Shown in pieces: positions 27,320 to 37,490 of a DNA stretch of 64,000 bases; position 1 is the stretch's first letter, and every line of letters begins with the position of its first letter. The position numbers and the translations under genes were made by a program. Source of the DNA: Glebionis coronaria (taxonomy: Eukaryota > Streptophyta > Magnoliopsida > Asterales > Asteraceae). The stretch is taken from assembly GCA_025667525.1 (NCBI GenBank), contig CM046877.1, forward strand, positions 33,934,255 through 33,998,254, read 5' to 3'. The notes below the pieces were generated by a model. That model had not been told where the DNA came from, made no database searches, and saw nothing but the letters and a program-made list of their open reading frames with translations.

Positions 27320-29617
27320 ATATATGGATTGCTGAATCCCGGTTGCCTGACCACATTAACATACCTCCTATTGGTGTTGCTTCCAGTTTTCTGTAGAGCA
27401 AGTTTCATGTGACTGGAATTTGATATGTCCGTGGTCTTCATGCTTCATTGTTCCTCTTGCAATGATTTCATCCTTTTTCTCTTAACCTCATCCAGCCTAT
27501 TCTTTTCAGCCTCTAACTTTTGCGCTTTGGTGCGAGAACTTAATACAAAATTTTTCTTCTCAGAACGGTGATCCTGCTTAAAGTTATATATACTTGTTAG
27601 AATACGCTTAAAAATATATTGGAATACCGAAAAGTTGAGCAAAAAACATACCTGATTATCAAACTCATCTAAAGCTTTTACCAAATCCTCAACAGGGTCT
27701 TTGCTTGATCGTACAATTGGAGAACAATTAAATGAAAAATTTTGTATTTCATCATCACTCAAATACTTGTCTCCAAGATCACACGCCTTATCAAGACTAG
27801 GCAACTTATCCTGTTGATTAATTTAAGAGGCTATTATTATATTGTATTGTAAACCAATGAATAAGAGGAGAATTACCTTTTGAGAAACTGTTTTAGTCTT
27901 ATCTTTACGAGTGAGGACCTAAAACATTAAGATTAATGAAGTTAACGTTAAATTAACAAGAGAATGTGTAAAACAACTTGATAAACCATGTTTTAAAACT
28001 TACATTGATAATAGTCTCAAGCTTGTAAACACGTGATTTCAAACTCTTTGTCTCTTTCGGTAGAATCATTAAACTGTTGGATAATTTCTCTAGAGCCTGA
28101 AGACGGTTCTCAATTGATGGTTCTTTGCTAAGTGTACCTTTTGATGACTCAGCATCTTCCTCCTGGGCTTTGCGGGCTTTCATCAATTTTTTTAAATAAT
28201 CACCAAATAGGCCACTGTATTCAACAGGAGGAGCTCTAGGTGTATACCACTTGAAATATTTATTACTTCTTGTATACCAACCAGTTTGCCCCTCAACTTT
28301 GTTTGGATAAATGTCAAAATCTGTCGCTTTTGCCTAAAGGTAAGGACATACAAAACTTAGAATGCCTATTTGATCAATTAAACCTGTACTAAATAAAACA
28401 AATATTCCCGTGTATTGTCAATAAATTCCCCCTGTTGTGCATTAGGTTACAATTTTTGGCCTGTTTGTACAAATATTCCTCTGTTTTCAATCAACATAAC
28501 TTAGAATGCCTATTTGATCAATTAGACCTCTAGGGATCATATCAGTTGAATCAAATTATTTAGTAAGTTATTAACATAAAACATAAAACATAAAAATAAC
28601 CTGGGGGAAAAGTTTGTCATAATCCTCAATATTCCTATGCTTTGACCAGGAAACGGCTCTAGGGATCATATCAGACATTTGGGACCACCAACAACCGCTC
28701 ACTCTTGAAGACTCTAAAATCCAAATCTATAATTTGTAGATGTAAAAAATGTTATGGTAAGGAACAACCAATGAATATGGAATACTATAAAATCAATACT
28801 CACTTTGAAAGCTAAGACAAATCCAGACAATGAATACGACGGAACAAAGTTAGGATTTCTCTCAAATGATTTACAGTGAGTATCCATATACCTAGAACTA
28901 ACATTTCTAATGGCAGTATATAACTCCCGCCATATATACTCACCCCAACAAAACTCATTCCAAACAGCAATATTTTCCACCATCCGCAGAAATACATCAT
29001 CAACAATTGCTCCCAACTCGTGACCCATGAAAATAACTTCCAAAGACAAAAGTAGACAAACTCTAACAGAATCTTCATCGGACAAATTGGTAAATCGCTC
29101 TTCATCCTCAATGATACATAGAAGATCCATGTTTTTTACATATTCACCAATCTTCTCTGGTAACACTCTATCACGGAAACTGATTTCGCCAGCCCTATAC
29201 TTACTGAAGCTTTGGTGCCCAAATTCAAAAGCAGTTATAATACAGAATTCACGACGACCAAAGTGGAGTGTACTGCCATTAACATGATAAATTAAGGGCA
29301 AATCATAATGATCACTATCTGAATACTTCTGCTTCTGAAGCATATAATGTATCAGACCATCGTCATTATCAACATTATATAAATCCAACCAGCGACCAAA
29401 ACATGTGGACCTAAACAACTCACATCGTCTTAAACCTAATCTCTCTTTCATCAAACGAAAGTAATGGAGTTTGCTTTTTATATGAATCTTCGCAACATAT
29501 TCCTATAACCATAAAATAATAATACTATATCAATTCAACAAATTAAATCAGTTTCATGGATGAAATGAGACATACTGTTGGAAAAAAAAAGTTAATGAGA
29601 CTTACAAGTCGATTCAT
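27320..29617 (-). pseudogene. DUF1985-Ulp1/C48 gene, 5' part (DUF1985 domain)
   Basis: Minus-strand exons: 29606-29617 (ATG AAT CGA CTT), 28804-29502, 28601-28726, 28004-28333, 27877-27918, 27652-27810, and 27573 down to the retrotransposon at 27320. Every intron has GT-AG ends and every junction is phase 0. Exon 2 carries the DUF1985 domain (LFRSTCFGRWLDL, IYHVNGSTLHFGRREF, ITAFEFGHQSF, VCLLLSLEVIFMGHE). The next exon continues with IWILESSRVSGCWWS and PRAVSWSKH, typical of this family. Later exons are charged and probably coiled coil (LQALEKLSNSL, KLEAEKNRLDEVKRKRM). One TGA at 27445-27447 breaks the frame, which is otherwise open to the insertion point. DUF1985 plus Ulp1 is the usual make-up of protease genes carried by MULEs. 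The introns contain TTGAGCA (27632) and CCCCCTGTTGTGCATTAGG (near 28425). Confidence 0.85.
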
Positions 29618-30530
29618 GGAGCTTCCTGGATGAAAAATAAGGATGTCAAAATAAAAATATTATGTGAAAATTAATATATATATGGTTTATAACAGGGGGT
29701 AAATTGAAAATAAAAGGGGGTAAAAGTGAAAAATATTCTGGATATCAAGGTTATGACAATAGTACATAATTTTTCAATTTCCAGTAAAGTGAAACACAGA
29801 AGTTGTGCATTTGAGGGTTGAGCGCCGTCGGTTGAACATTTAAAAAGTATCTTTAGTGGGACACTTGTCACAATATGAATGGTGATGACCATATTTGTCG
29901 CTAGTTGAAAAGTTGACCATGATAAGGTTTTTAAATGCTCAAAATGACCATATATGTCTTTTTCCCTATAAATAATGTAGCAGATCCACATCCACTATCT
30001 ATCTATATATTAATTCATGCTTTCTTTCATATGTCATTTTTTTTTCTTTTCTTACTGATGCATGTGATGAGGATGGATGGTTAATTGTTTTACTTAATTT
30101 TAAATAATTTAGCACTTGAAAAAATGTGACAAGTAAGGTTAATAATAGGTCCCATTGACACAACTATGACCATGACCATGACCACATGATTACATATGAG
30201 ATATGTTGTACAATGTTGCATTATTTGCAACATAAAATAAACTAAATATATGTTCCTTTTACAAACAAGCTGGCATCATCACGAGCAAGCAAGGTCAAAA
30301 AGTAGATGTTGCACTTCATGCCAATTAAAACTTATGTCTAGCTAGGCTAACACTCTAGATCAGTTAAGGTGGATTAATTAGTTTTTATGAGAATGCTTTG
30401 CACCTAGAAAATTATAACATTAGATGTTTAAGATTATTCTATGTTTTGTATTAAATAACAAGTTCTTTATATATTGGTTTGCAATAACTCTGTAATATTT
30501 TTGTTAATTTACAAATTTCAATCTTCTTTC
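29618..30530. other. Non-coding flank of the Ulp1 gene
   Basis: No gene is seen. GGGGGTAAA repeats occur near 29694 and 29719. TTGTGCATTTGAGGGTTGAGCGCCGTCGG near 29803 is the right-most member of the TTGAGCA motif family. The stretch beyond about 29950 lacks these motifs, so the right end of the presumed MULE probably lies between 29.8 and 30.0 kb. No terminal inverted repeat was identified. Confidence 0.5.
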
Positions 30531-30534
30531 GCAT

Positions 30535-30880
30535 ATATATCTTACTCTATATATATAAAGATAAATTAATGTCACGTTATGCTCACGCATCCCCCCATTA
30601 AACCACCTAAGCACAATTAATATGAGATGGCAAGAATTAATGTGACATGGCACTCCAAACAAACATCTTCCTGCCACATCAGCACAATCGTGTGCCACAT
30701 CATCTCGCACTCCAAACAAACATCTTCCTGCCACATCAGCACAATTCGTGTGCCACATCATCCCACAGCGTGTGCCACATCAACATGAACATGAAACATT
30801 TTTTAAAAAATTGGTAGCAATGGGATTCGAACCCGGGTCTGTCAGGCATAAACACAACATGTTTACCACTATGCCAAGTC
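30535..30880 (-). repeat. Repeat with tRNA-like head and 57-bp tandem duplication
   Basis: Read on the minus strand, a tRNA-like module (30813-30878) has A-box TGGCATAGTGGTAAACATG and B-box GGGTTCGAATCCC. The body behind it has a duplicated 57-bp unit (30651-30767, plus-strand words CACTCCAAACAAACATCTTC and GCCACATCAGCACAAT). The far end reads TCTTACTCTATATATATAAAG on the plus strand, which resembles a Helitron 5' terminus. A SINE or a Helitron fragment are both possible. The acceptor stem does not pair, so it is not a working tRNA gene. Confidence 0.5.
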
Positions 30881-31257
30881 TTATTTTTGTGTTAGACCTT
30901 CTAAAACAAAGACAATAAAGACCATTAACCATACTATGATTTTTATCCAAATTTAGAATAAATTTAAAACTTTCGGTTTATTAAATTAGGCAAGTATTTA
31001 ATCTCTACAAATATTTTTGACTAATTTCAAATGTTGTTAAAGTTTTAGAACTAATTATGGCAATTAGTTACCATTCACCATACCATCATTTAATGAAAAT
31101 ATATAATAAGAAATAAACATTTTCGGTTTTATAAATTAGGCAAGTATTTATTTTGCCTTAACATGTTTTGACTAATTACAAATGTATTAAATTTTAAGAA
31201 CTAATTATAACAAATTTTATATGCTTTTAATCCTAAAATAAATTTACATATATTTAA
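30881..31257. other. Non-coding AT-rich spacer
   Basis: Contains a diverged duplication of about 170 bp (TTTCGGTTTATTAAATTAGGCAAGTATTTA near 30973 and a related copy near 31122). No gene is seen. Confidence 0.5.
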
Positions 31258-31395
31258 ATGAGTATTTGGTTGATGGGTTTAGGGAGATGGTGTAGGAATG
31301 AAACCCAAGTGAAGTCAAGTCATTAAGCTAAGAATAAGCAGTCTTGCAGGTACCATGACTCTTTAAGCTAGAGAATAAGCAGTCTTGCAGAATTA
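31258..31395 (+). repeat. MITE-family fragment, copy A
   Basis: GTTTGGTTGATGGGTTTAGG-type start followed by AAACCCAAGTGAAGTCAAGT and a duplicated AGAATAAGCAGTCTTGCAG. The same sequence recurs at about 34037-34180, and its terminal part appears inverted at about 46664-46720 and 48755-48835. The GGGTGTTTGGTT ends are typical of plant hAT or Harbinger MITEs. Confidence 0.6.
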
Positions 31396-31555
31396 GTTTG
31401 TGAACCATATTTTTTTTACTACTCGTCATGTAGAGCATATAGCAAATGTAAAACTTGTGAACCATATTGCAAATGTGAAACTTATAAAGTATAGTAAATA
31501 TCTCATCTGCAAACTTGTAAAGTGTAGTAGACTCGTCATCATATCTCGTTTCAAC

Positions 31556-31896
31556 CAATGTTTTGAAATCTGTTTTTTGAATAGACCTGATTGAGCCACC
31601 GGGTCTGGGGTTAACACGGGTCGAACCAGGTCAACTCGGTTTTCTAATTTTTTTTATATTTCTAGTAATTAGAAAAAGTTATATAATATGTAAAATTAAA
31701 ATTCCATCGCAAAAAATTTAAGTAAAACATAAAATTTACATATATATTTAAAAAAACCCGGAAAAATCGAAACCCGACCGAGTCTCGAGAACTAAGTTGA
31801 CCCGGTGAGTCTAGTCGGGTTTCGAAAATGTAAAACCCAGGTCAAAATGACCCATTTTTTCAACCGGAACCGGGTAGACCCAAGTTTGAAAACATT
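31556..31896. mobile_element. MITE with terminal inverted repeats and 9-bp target duplication
   Basis: The ends are inverted (left AATGTTTTGAAA, right inverted to AATGTTTTCAAA). They are flanked by CGTTTCAAC (31547-31555) and CGTTCCAAC (31897-31905), 8 of 9 matching. The interior has inverted GACCCGG/CCGGGTC words. A 9-bp duplication points to a Mutator-type MITE. About 341 bp, no coding capacity. Confidence 0.7.
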
Positions 31897-32011
31897 CGTT
31901 CCAACATGATGTCTAACATCGGAAACATACTATCCTTTTAACTCTTTTAAAGTACTACTATATTACACATAAAACATTTTAGTATCTCTCTTCATTTAGT
32001 TTTAGGTAATA

Positions 32012-32281
32012 CTATATTCGTTCCAAAATTATTGTCCACATCTTTTTCGTATGTCTCAAAATTATTATCACTTTTAAAAGTAAAAATTGAGTTTGCATAA
32101 GATTACTATATTACCCTTAGTCCAAATTGCTATTTATAAAAATAAAAAAAATAAGAATTAATTTTATCAACAGGTAAAATTGTCTATTTTGTGCTTTCGT
32201 AGAAATCAAAACAATAATTAATGCATTTTTCTTAAACTATGTATTTCTTGTCTGCGGACAATAATATTGGGACGGAGGTAG
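32012..32281. mobile_element. Stowaway-like (Tc1/mariner) MITE
   Basis: The right end, read inverted, begins CTACCTCCGTCCCAATATTATTGTCC. The left end is the diverged CTATATTCGTTCCAAAATTATTGTCC. Both are flanked by the dinucleotide TA. The CTCCCTCCGTCCC-type terminus and TA target site are the signature of Stowaway MITEs. About 270 bp. Confidence 0.85.
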
Positions 32282-32283
32282 TA

Positions 32284-33055
32284 CAACTCTTCAAACATAT
32301 GATACAACTCTAAATGCATAAAACTTACATCCATTAAATGTTTTAATTTTAAAAATTTAAGCAATACATATTAAAGCATAAAATACAATAAAAACTAATT
32401 AAATACACTTATTAATGTTAATATCTTAAAATTAAAATATAATATGTTTTTATACATATTATACAAAACCAATAAACACACATAAACCTTCATAAAATAT
32501 AATTTGTTTTTATACATATTATCAAAATAACTTTTTTTACGAGTATATAAGTAATTTATTTAAACTCAGACACTTAATTCACAACACAAACAAACATGCA
32601 TATATCAATCTACGAACAAACATCATATGTATAAACAAACACTTTAATTTTACAGGATTTAATAAAAAAACTAAACAAAGCCCTTAATATAAAATAAACT
32701 AAATTTATTAAGTCATAAAGAATTTGTTTGTTTATGATTTTAAAGTAAGATGTCTAAAAATATTAATTAATAAAGCTGACATTTTCTTCATTAAAAGCCT
32801 GTTTGTTTACTTTTTTCACTAAATCATGTTTAATTAACGGATGATTTATTACAAACAGCTTCAGTTTTATCACTTAATATATTAAGTCATCTTTAACAAT
32901 TAAGTTATTAACAAACCATTTTTATATAACTTAATAAATTCAGTTTTTTTCATATTAATTCCATTAAGTTCAATTCAAACAACACCTAACACACCTGTTA
33001 ATTAAACATGACTCAACTGAAAAATAACCAAACAAGCCCTTAGCTATATTGATAA
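32284..33055. other. Non-coding AT-rich spacer
   Basis: Short duplicated words (TTATACATATTA twice near 32450 and 32510). No gene or intact element was recognised. Confidence 0.5.
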
Positions 33056-33200
33056 GCTGCCTTACATGTAAGGTGAATATCGGGTCAGGTTGGTCGGGTT
33101 CGAGTTAATCGGGTCGAGTTGAATTCGGGTCAAGGCTAAAAATAAGTTATCCCAACCCGACCTGATTTTGAACCCGACCTGAATGATGCAGGTATTCACA
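33056..33200. repeat. GGGTCGGGTT-type palindromic MITE remnant
   Basis: GGGTCAGGTTGGTCGGGTTCGAG at 33081 faces CCCAACCCGACCTGATTTTGAACCCGACC near 33152, forming an imperfect inverted repeat of about 110 bp. Confidence 0.6.
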
Positions 33201-33244
33201 AAATTCATATTTATAATGATTAATTAATTAAAAGGACTAATTCT

Positions 33245-33440
33245 CCGAAAATGTATCTTACTTATCACTTTTTTGAGTTGTAGTTGAGACTGGACTATTT
33301 AAGTAACTAACTTTTTGAATTTCGATTATTCCGTGTATCGATTAAAGTATTTTTTAGCATCGAAAATTTCAAAAAGCTAGTTATTAAATAGTCTAATCGA
33401 TAATACATACAACTCAAGAAAATGACAAGTAGGCTAACGT
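33245..33440. mobile_element. Fold-back MITE, about 195 bp
   Basis: The left arm contains ATCACTTTTTTGAGTTGTAG, GACTATTTAAGTAACTAAC and TTTTTGAATTTCGAT. The right arm, read inverted, gives GTCATTTTCTTGAGTTGTAT, GACTATTTAATAACTAGC and TTTTTGAAATTTTCGAT. Related copies sit at about 48915-49145 and 49420-49520, so it is a small dispersed family here. Confidence 0.7.
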
Positions 33441-33449
33441 TTTTGCAGA

Positions 33450-34036
33450 GAAAGAGCTAATGGCTTATTTAAGCTTATAAATCAACTTGATAAATATCTC
33501 AAGCTAATTGAAACACCCCAAAATAGTAGAATGGCCCAAACATGATTACCCTGAACAAAAAACCACATGGCAACTAGTAAAGATTACAAACAAACACAAA
33601 AGACACAAACTTTATAGCACCAAGATACATTCCAATAACGAACCCCCGAAACTAGTACAACAGAACCCCAAAAGCTAGCATTTTCGCGGAGTACCAGCTT
33701 ATGACTTATTTAAGCTTATAATTCCAAAAAATAAGCTACTCCAAACACCATTACCCTAAACAAAAAAACCACATGGGCACTAATAAACATTACAAATAAA
33801 CACAAAAGACACAAACTTTAAAGCACCAAAATACATTTCGATAACGGATAATGTTATAGCTATAAAGGGTATACACAAAATTGCATCTTTATAAAGATTA
33901 ACTAAAGAAAAGTGGGTTATACCTTGTTTGGTTATAGGTCGATTTTTTTGGGAAAGATTTTGAATCTTGGAGGAAGATAGAAGAAGAAGAGGTAGGAGGT
34001 GAAGATTGGTTTTGGTTTTATAGTTTTTTTTAGTTT
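33450..34036. repeat. Dispersed non-coding repeat, inverted relative to 48.85-49.74 kb
   Basis: Two internal, diverged copies of about 200 bp (words ACCACATGGCAACTAGTAA, ACACAAAAGACACAAACTTT, ATAACGGATAATGTTATAGC). The same words appear in reverse complement at about 49160-49330 and 49560-49690. No coding capacity. Confidence 0.65.
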
Positions 34037-34186
34037 AAGGGGGTGTTTGGTTGATGGGTTTAGGAAGATGGTATAGGAATGAAACCCAAGTGAAGTCAAG
34101 TCGTTAAGCTAAGAATAAGCAGTCTTGCAGGTAGCATGACTCTTTAAGCTAGAGAATAAGCAGTCATGTAAAGTGTAGAATTAGGG
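34037..34186 (+). repeat. MITE-family fragment, copy B
   Basis: GGGGGTGTTTGGTTGATGGG followed by the same AAACCCAAGTGAAGTCAAGT and AGAATAAGCAGTC words as copy A at 31258-31395. Confidence 0.6.
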
Positions 34187-35505
34187 GGCGCTTAGTTAAC
34201 CTGAGAGGAATGGGAATAAAAAAGGGTAAGGAAATACAAAGGAATGCAATAATATTCTTTAGTATTATCATTATCATTGTTGGTGCTTGGTTAACATAAG
34301 ATGTGATGGTGATTGGAGATGGTGGCAACAACTGTTAGGGTGATAGTTAGTGGTCTCGACGATGACGGTAGTGGTAGCGACAATAGTGGTGGTCAGTGGT
34401 GGTGTCGGAGATTGGTGGTGGCATTAGGAGGATGGTGGTAGCGACAATGATGGTGGTCGGTGGTCGGTGGTGGTGGGGGAGTTGGAGAGTGATGGTGTCG
34501 GAGGGTGGTGGTGGTGTTAGGAGGGTGGTGGTAGCGACAATGGTGGTGGTCATTGGTGGTGGTGGCGTCGGAGAGTGGTGGTGTCGGAGAGTGGTAGTGG
34601 CGTTAGGAGAGTAGTGGCAGCGACAATGGTGGTGGTCAGTGGTGGTGGTGCCGTCGAAGAGATGGTGGTGTCGGAGGGTGATGGTCGCGTTAAGAGGGTG
34701 GTGGTAGCGAAAATGGTGGTGGTCATTGGTGGTGGTGGCGTCAGAGAGTGGTGGTTTCGAAGAGTGGTGGTGGCGTTAGGAGGGTGGTGGTAGCGATAAT
34801 GGTGGTGGTCAGTGGTGGTGGTGGCGTCGGAGAGTGGTGGTGTCAGAGAGTGGAGGTGTCGTTAGGAGGGTGGTGGTAGCGACACTAGTGTTGGTCAGTG
34901 GTGGTGGTGGCATCAAAGAGTGGTGGTGTCGGAGGGTGATGCTGACGTTAAGAGGATGGTGATTGCGACAATGATGGTGGTCAGTGGTGGTGGTGGTGGC
35001 TTCGGAGAGTGATGGTGTCGGAGGGTGGTGGTGGAGTTAGGAGGGTGGTGGTAGCGACAATGGTGGTGGTCAGTGGTGGTGGCGTTGGAGAGTGGTGGTG
35101 TTGGAGAGTGATGGTGTCGAAGAGTGGTGGAACGGTGGTGGCGTTATGAGAGTGGTGGTAGCGACAATGGTGGAGGTGGCGTCGGAGAGTGGTGGTATCG
35201 GAGAGTGGTGGTGGCGTTCGAAGTGGTGGTAGCGACAATGGTAGTGGTCAGTGGTGGTGGTGGCGTCGAAGAGTGGTGGTGGCGTTAGGAAGGTGGTGTA
35301 GCGACAATGGTGGTGGTGGTGGTACGTGGAGACACACATATACATGCGTCAATCTATTACCTTGAATCAATTACCCTTAATTTACAGGGAAATAGTTCAT
35401 TACCCATTAGTGGGTAATGATTACCTATAATTTCATAAACCAAGCACTATTAGTCATTCTTTTTCCCATTCCTTACCCCATAATACCTTTAACCAAGCAT
35501 GTCGA
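34187..35505. mobile_element. Dispersed element carrying GGT-rich minisatellite, copy 1
   Basis: Its ends are weakly inverted: left GCTTAGTTAACCTGAGAGGAATGGGAA, right (inverted) GCTTGGTTAAAGGTATTATGGGGTAAGGAATGGGAA. A unique left part (34190-34320) is shared with copy 2 at 52921-53050. It is followed by the minisatellite and a right part (GAGACACACATATACATGCGTCAA) also shared with copy 2. Ends plus repeated internal structure suggest a non-autonomous DNA element that has carried its minisatellite to at least two sites. Confidence 0.55.
34360..35320. repeat. Minisatellite, about 86-bp GGT-rich unit, about 12 copies
   Basis: GTAGCGACAATGGTGGTGGT words recur near 34441, 34534, 34620, 34707, 34793, 34879, 34965 and 35054 (spacing mostly 86-93 bp) and then at irregular spacing up to 35300. 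The unit mixes GTCGGAGAGTGGTGGTG and GCGTTAGGAGGGTGG blocks. Strand asymmetry is strong (G on plus, C on minus), and short ORFs of Val/Gly or His repeats across it are artefacts. Confidence 0.9.
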
Positions 35506-35809
35506 ACCATATTTTTTTACTGAGAAGCATATATATCGATCACGAAAAACTGAGAAGCAGATCGAGCCAAGCATTTATTATTGTTTTAAAGTAATTAATA
35601 CTCGATATCATGCATGTAATTTGACCTTAATTGTGTTGTTAGAACCACATAATAGTCTAGTTTACGTGCTTTGCAATTAACTTCTTGTGTATGCACGATC
35701 TTTATAGTTTAACTGTTTTCTACTTTGCTTAATTAGTGCAGTGAAAGTTTTCCAAACGGTTTGTAAAGATGTAATCATAAAACTCGTTATTCATCGCTTG
35801 TTCGATAAT
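35506..35809. other. Non-coding spacer before the Tat element
   Basis: Nothing recognisable apart from low-complexity AT sequence. The exact left end of the Tat LTR lies in or just after this stretch. Confidence 0.4.
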
Positions 35810-36420
35810 TGTTCGCGTATATGGCCACTCGGCCATATTTACGTATCAACCATCTTCTATAAGCAATATTGGCTGTACGGTCTGGCAGCCCGGTCCACCT
35901 ACCAGGCACAAGTCTAGAGGGAATCCTCAAAGGTAGTGCCAATGCATTGGGAAGGAACGACACACCCTATTATCCAGTGGACATCCGCATGGCGCTCGGA
36001 TAGAAGGCTAACATGTCTGCGCATCTCAAAAGTAGGGTTGATTCCCTCGGGAACAACTGATACACCCTTTTACCGAGAGGCCTCGCATGGTCTGTTGGAC
36101 CAAAGATTGGCCTGTCAGATCACAAGGCTCAAGGAGTGTTACCTCCGAGGAGCTACAGCCCGCTACAGTGTTCTTAACACTATAAATACCCTCTCATTAA
36201 ATGTAAGTCAGACATTCTCACTCATACTTATTACACACACTGTTTTGGCCATTCGGCTCTACATATTATTGGCCATCCGTCTCAATCAGATTCTTACTCT
36301 CACACAGGAGTTGGTCTCGGGCCTCTAACGTGTGCTAATTTCTTATAGGCTTGTGGAGAAGAAAGCCCAGACGGCCCAGAGGCATTCTCGGCCCACTTGG
36401 TAGCCCAACGGACTTTTGCA
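35810..36420 (+). repeat. Probable 5' LTR of the Tat element
   Basis: Contains a TATA box (CTATAAATACC, about 36180) and ends GACTTTTGCA at 36420, nine bases before the primer-binding site. With no second LTR to compare, the start is uncertain. Confidence 0.5.
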
Positions 36421-36429
36421 TCTATAAAT

Positions 36430-36448
36430 TGGCGCCATCCGTGGGACC
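36430..36448 (+). promoter_or_regulatory. Primer-binding site of the Tat element
   Basis: TGGCGCCATCCGTGGGACC, the TGGCGCC-type site typical of Tat/Athila-lineage plant retrotransposons and not of chromoviruses. Confidence 0.75.
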
Positions 36449-36477
36449 CTAAATTCGATCTACCTAGTAGCTAAAGA

Positions 36478-37490
36478 ATGGCAGGTCCTATCCCAATATC
36501 ACCTGAAACCGAAATTCATGATGACAACCACAACAACCTCAGAATGAAGAAATCATTGAAGGTCACCTCTCGGCTCTAAAAGAGTTGATAAAAGATAAAA
36601 GCAACCGGGACTACATCAAGCCAAGGCTAATCAGTTTTGACGAAGGGGAAGAACATTCGGGAGATAAGGGAAAGAAGAAGGAAGGACTAGGCGATGGTGA
36701 GAAAGGCAAGGGGAAGAAGGTGGCGGATGATTATTTGGGAAAACCTTTCAAATCATTGGCCAAGTGCCCTCTTAGCCGAAGGATCATTGAATACTCAGCT
36801 CCTAGCCACATGATGCCGGCCAATGTCAGGATTTACGCGGGGACGGGAGATCCGGCTGACCACATCAACCATTTCAAAGGGATGGGGAACCAGGGGGAAT
36901 GGCCCATGCCCGCATGGTGCCGAATGTTCCAACAAACACTAGATGATAAGGCTAGAGCTTGGTTTGACGAATTGCCATCTGGAAGCATAGACGATTGGGA
37001 TGATTTGGAGGCCAAATTCCTCACATGTTCGGAATACTGAAGGCGTGTGCGAAGGACCCCACTGAGATCACGAAGATCATTCGGAAGGCCAACGAGAGCC
37101 TCCTGGTGTTTAAAGAAAGGTGGGTAAGTGAATCCAATTCCATTCCTAATGTGCCTGACCTCATGAGGATCTCTTCATTTATGGGTTCACACAAATGTCC
37201 TGGTCTGGCCAAGCGGTTCGCTGAAAGCATACCCAAGACGGTGGATGAGATGCTGAAGCACGTGGACGACTTTGTTCGTGCTGAAACAACATTTAGAGAT
37301 GCCGAGCTGCCCAAAGGAGAGTATATCCGGGGGGACAGTTCCCCGACGTGAGGCCAAAGGTATGACCGTTCCCAGAAAAGGGGTTTTGAAGGAAGAAGAA
37401 GGGGTGGTCGAGGGGCCTATCAAAACAGAACCCCCTACACCCAATCCTATACCTTGCCTTATCGCCATCCGCAACGCCCACAAGAGGTGA
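36478..37490 (+). pseudogene. Tat-element gag, broken
   Basis: Starts at ATG 36478 (MAGPIPISPETEI). Conserved gag blocks follow: MPANVRIYAGTGDPADHINHF, WCRMFQQTLDDKARAWF and LPSGSIDDWDDL, then ILKACAKDPTEI and SIPKTVDEMLKHVDDF. Lesions are a frame change near 36530-36550, a one-base deletion near 37022 and an in-frame TGA at 37349-37351. The capsid-like core is recognisable despite these. Confidence 0.75.

Noticed and set aside
30813..30878. tRNA gene on the minus strand
   Set aside because: A- and B-boxes are present but the acceptor stem and anticodon arm do not fold; better read as SINE head or tRNA relic.
34347..35345. Several frames rich in Val/Gly (+) or His/Pro/Thr (-), also at 53291-53622
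   Set aside because: All are translations of the GGT-rich minisatellite; no start context, no domain.
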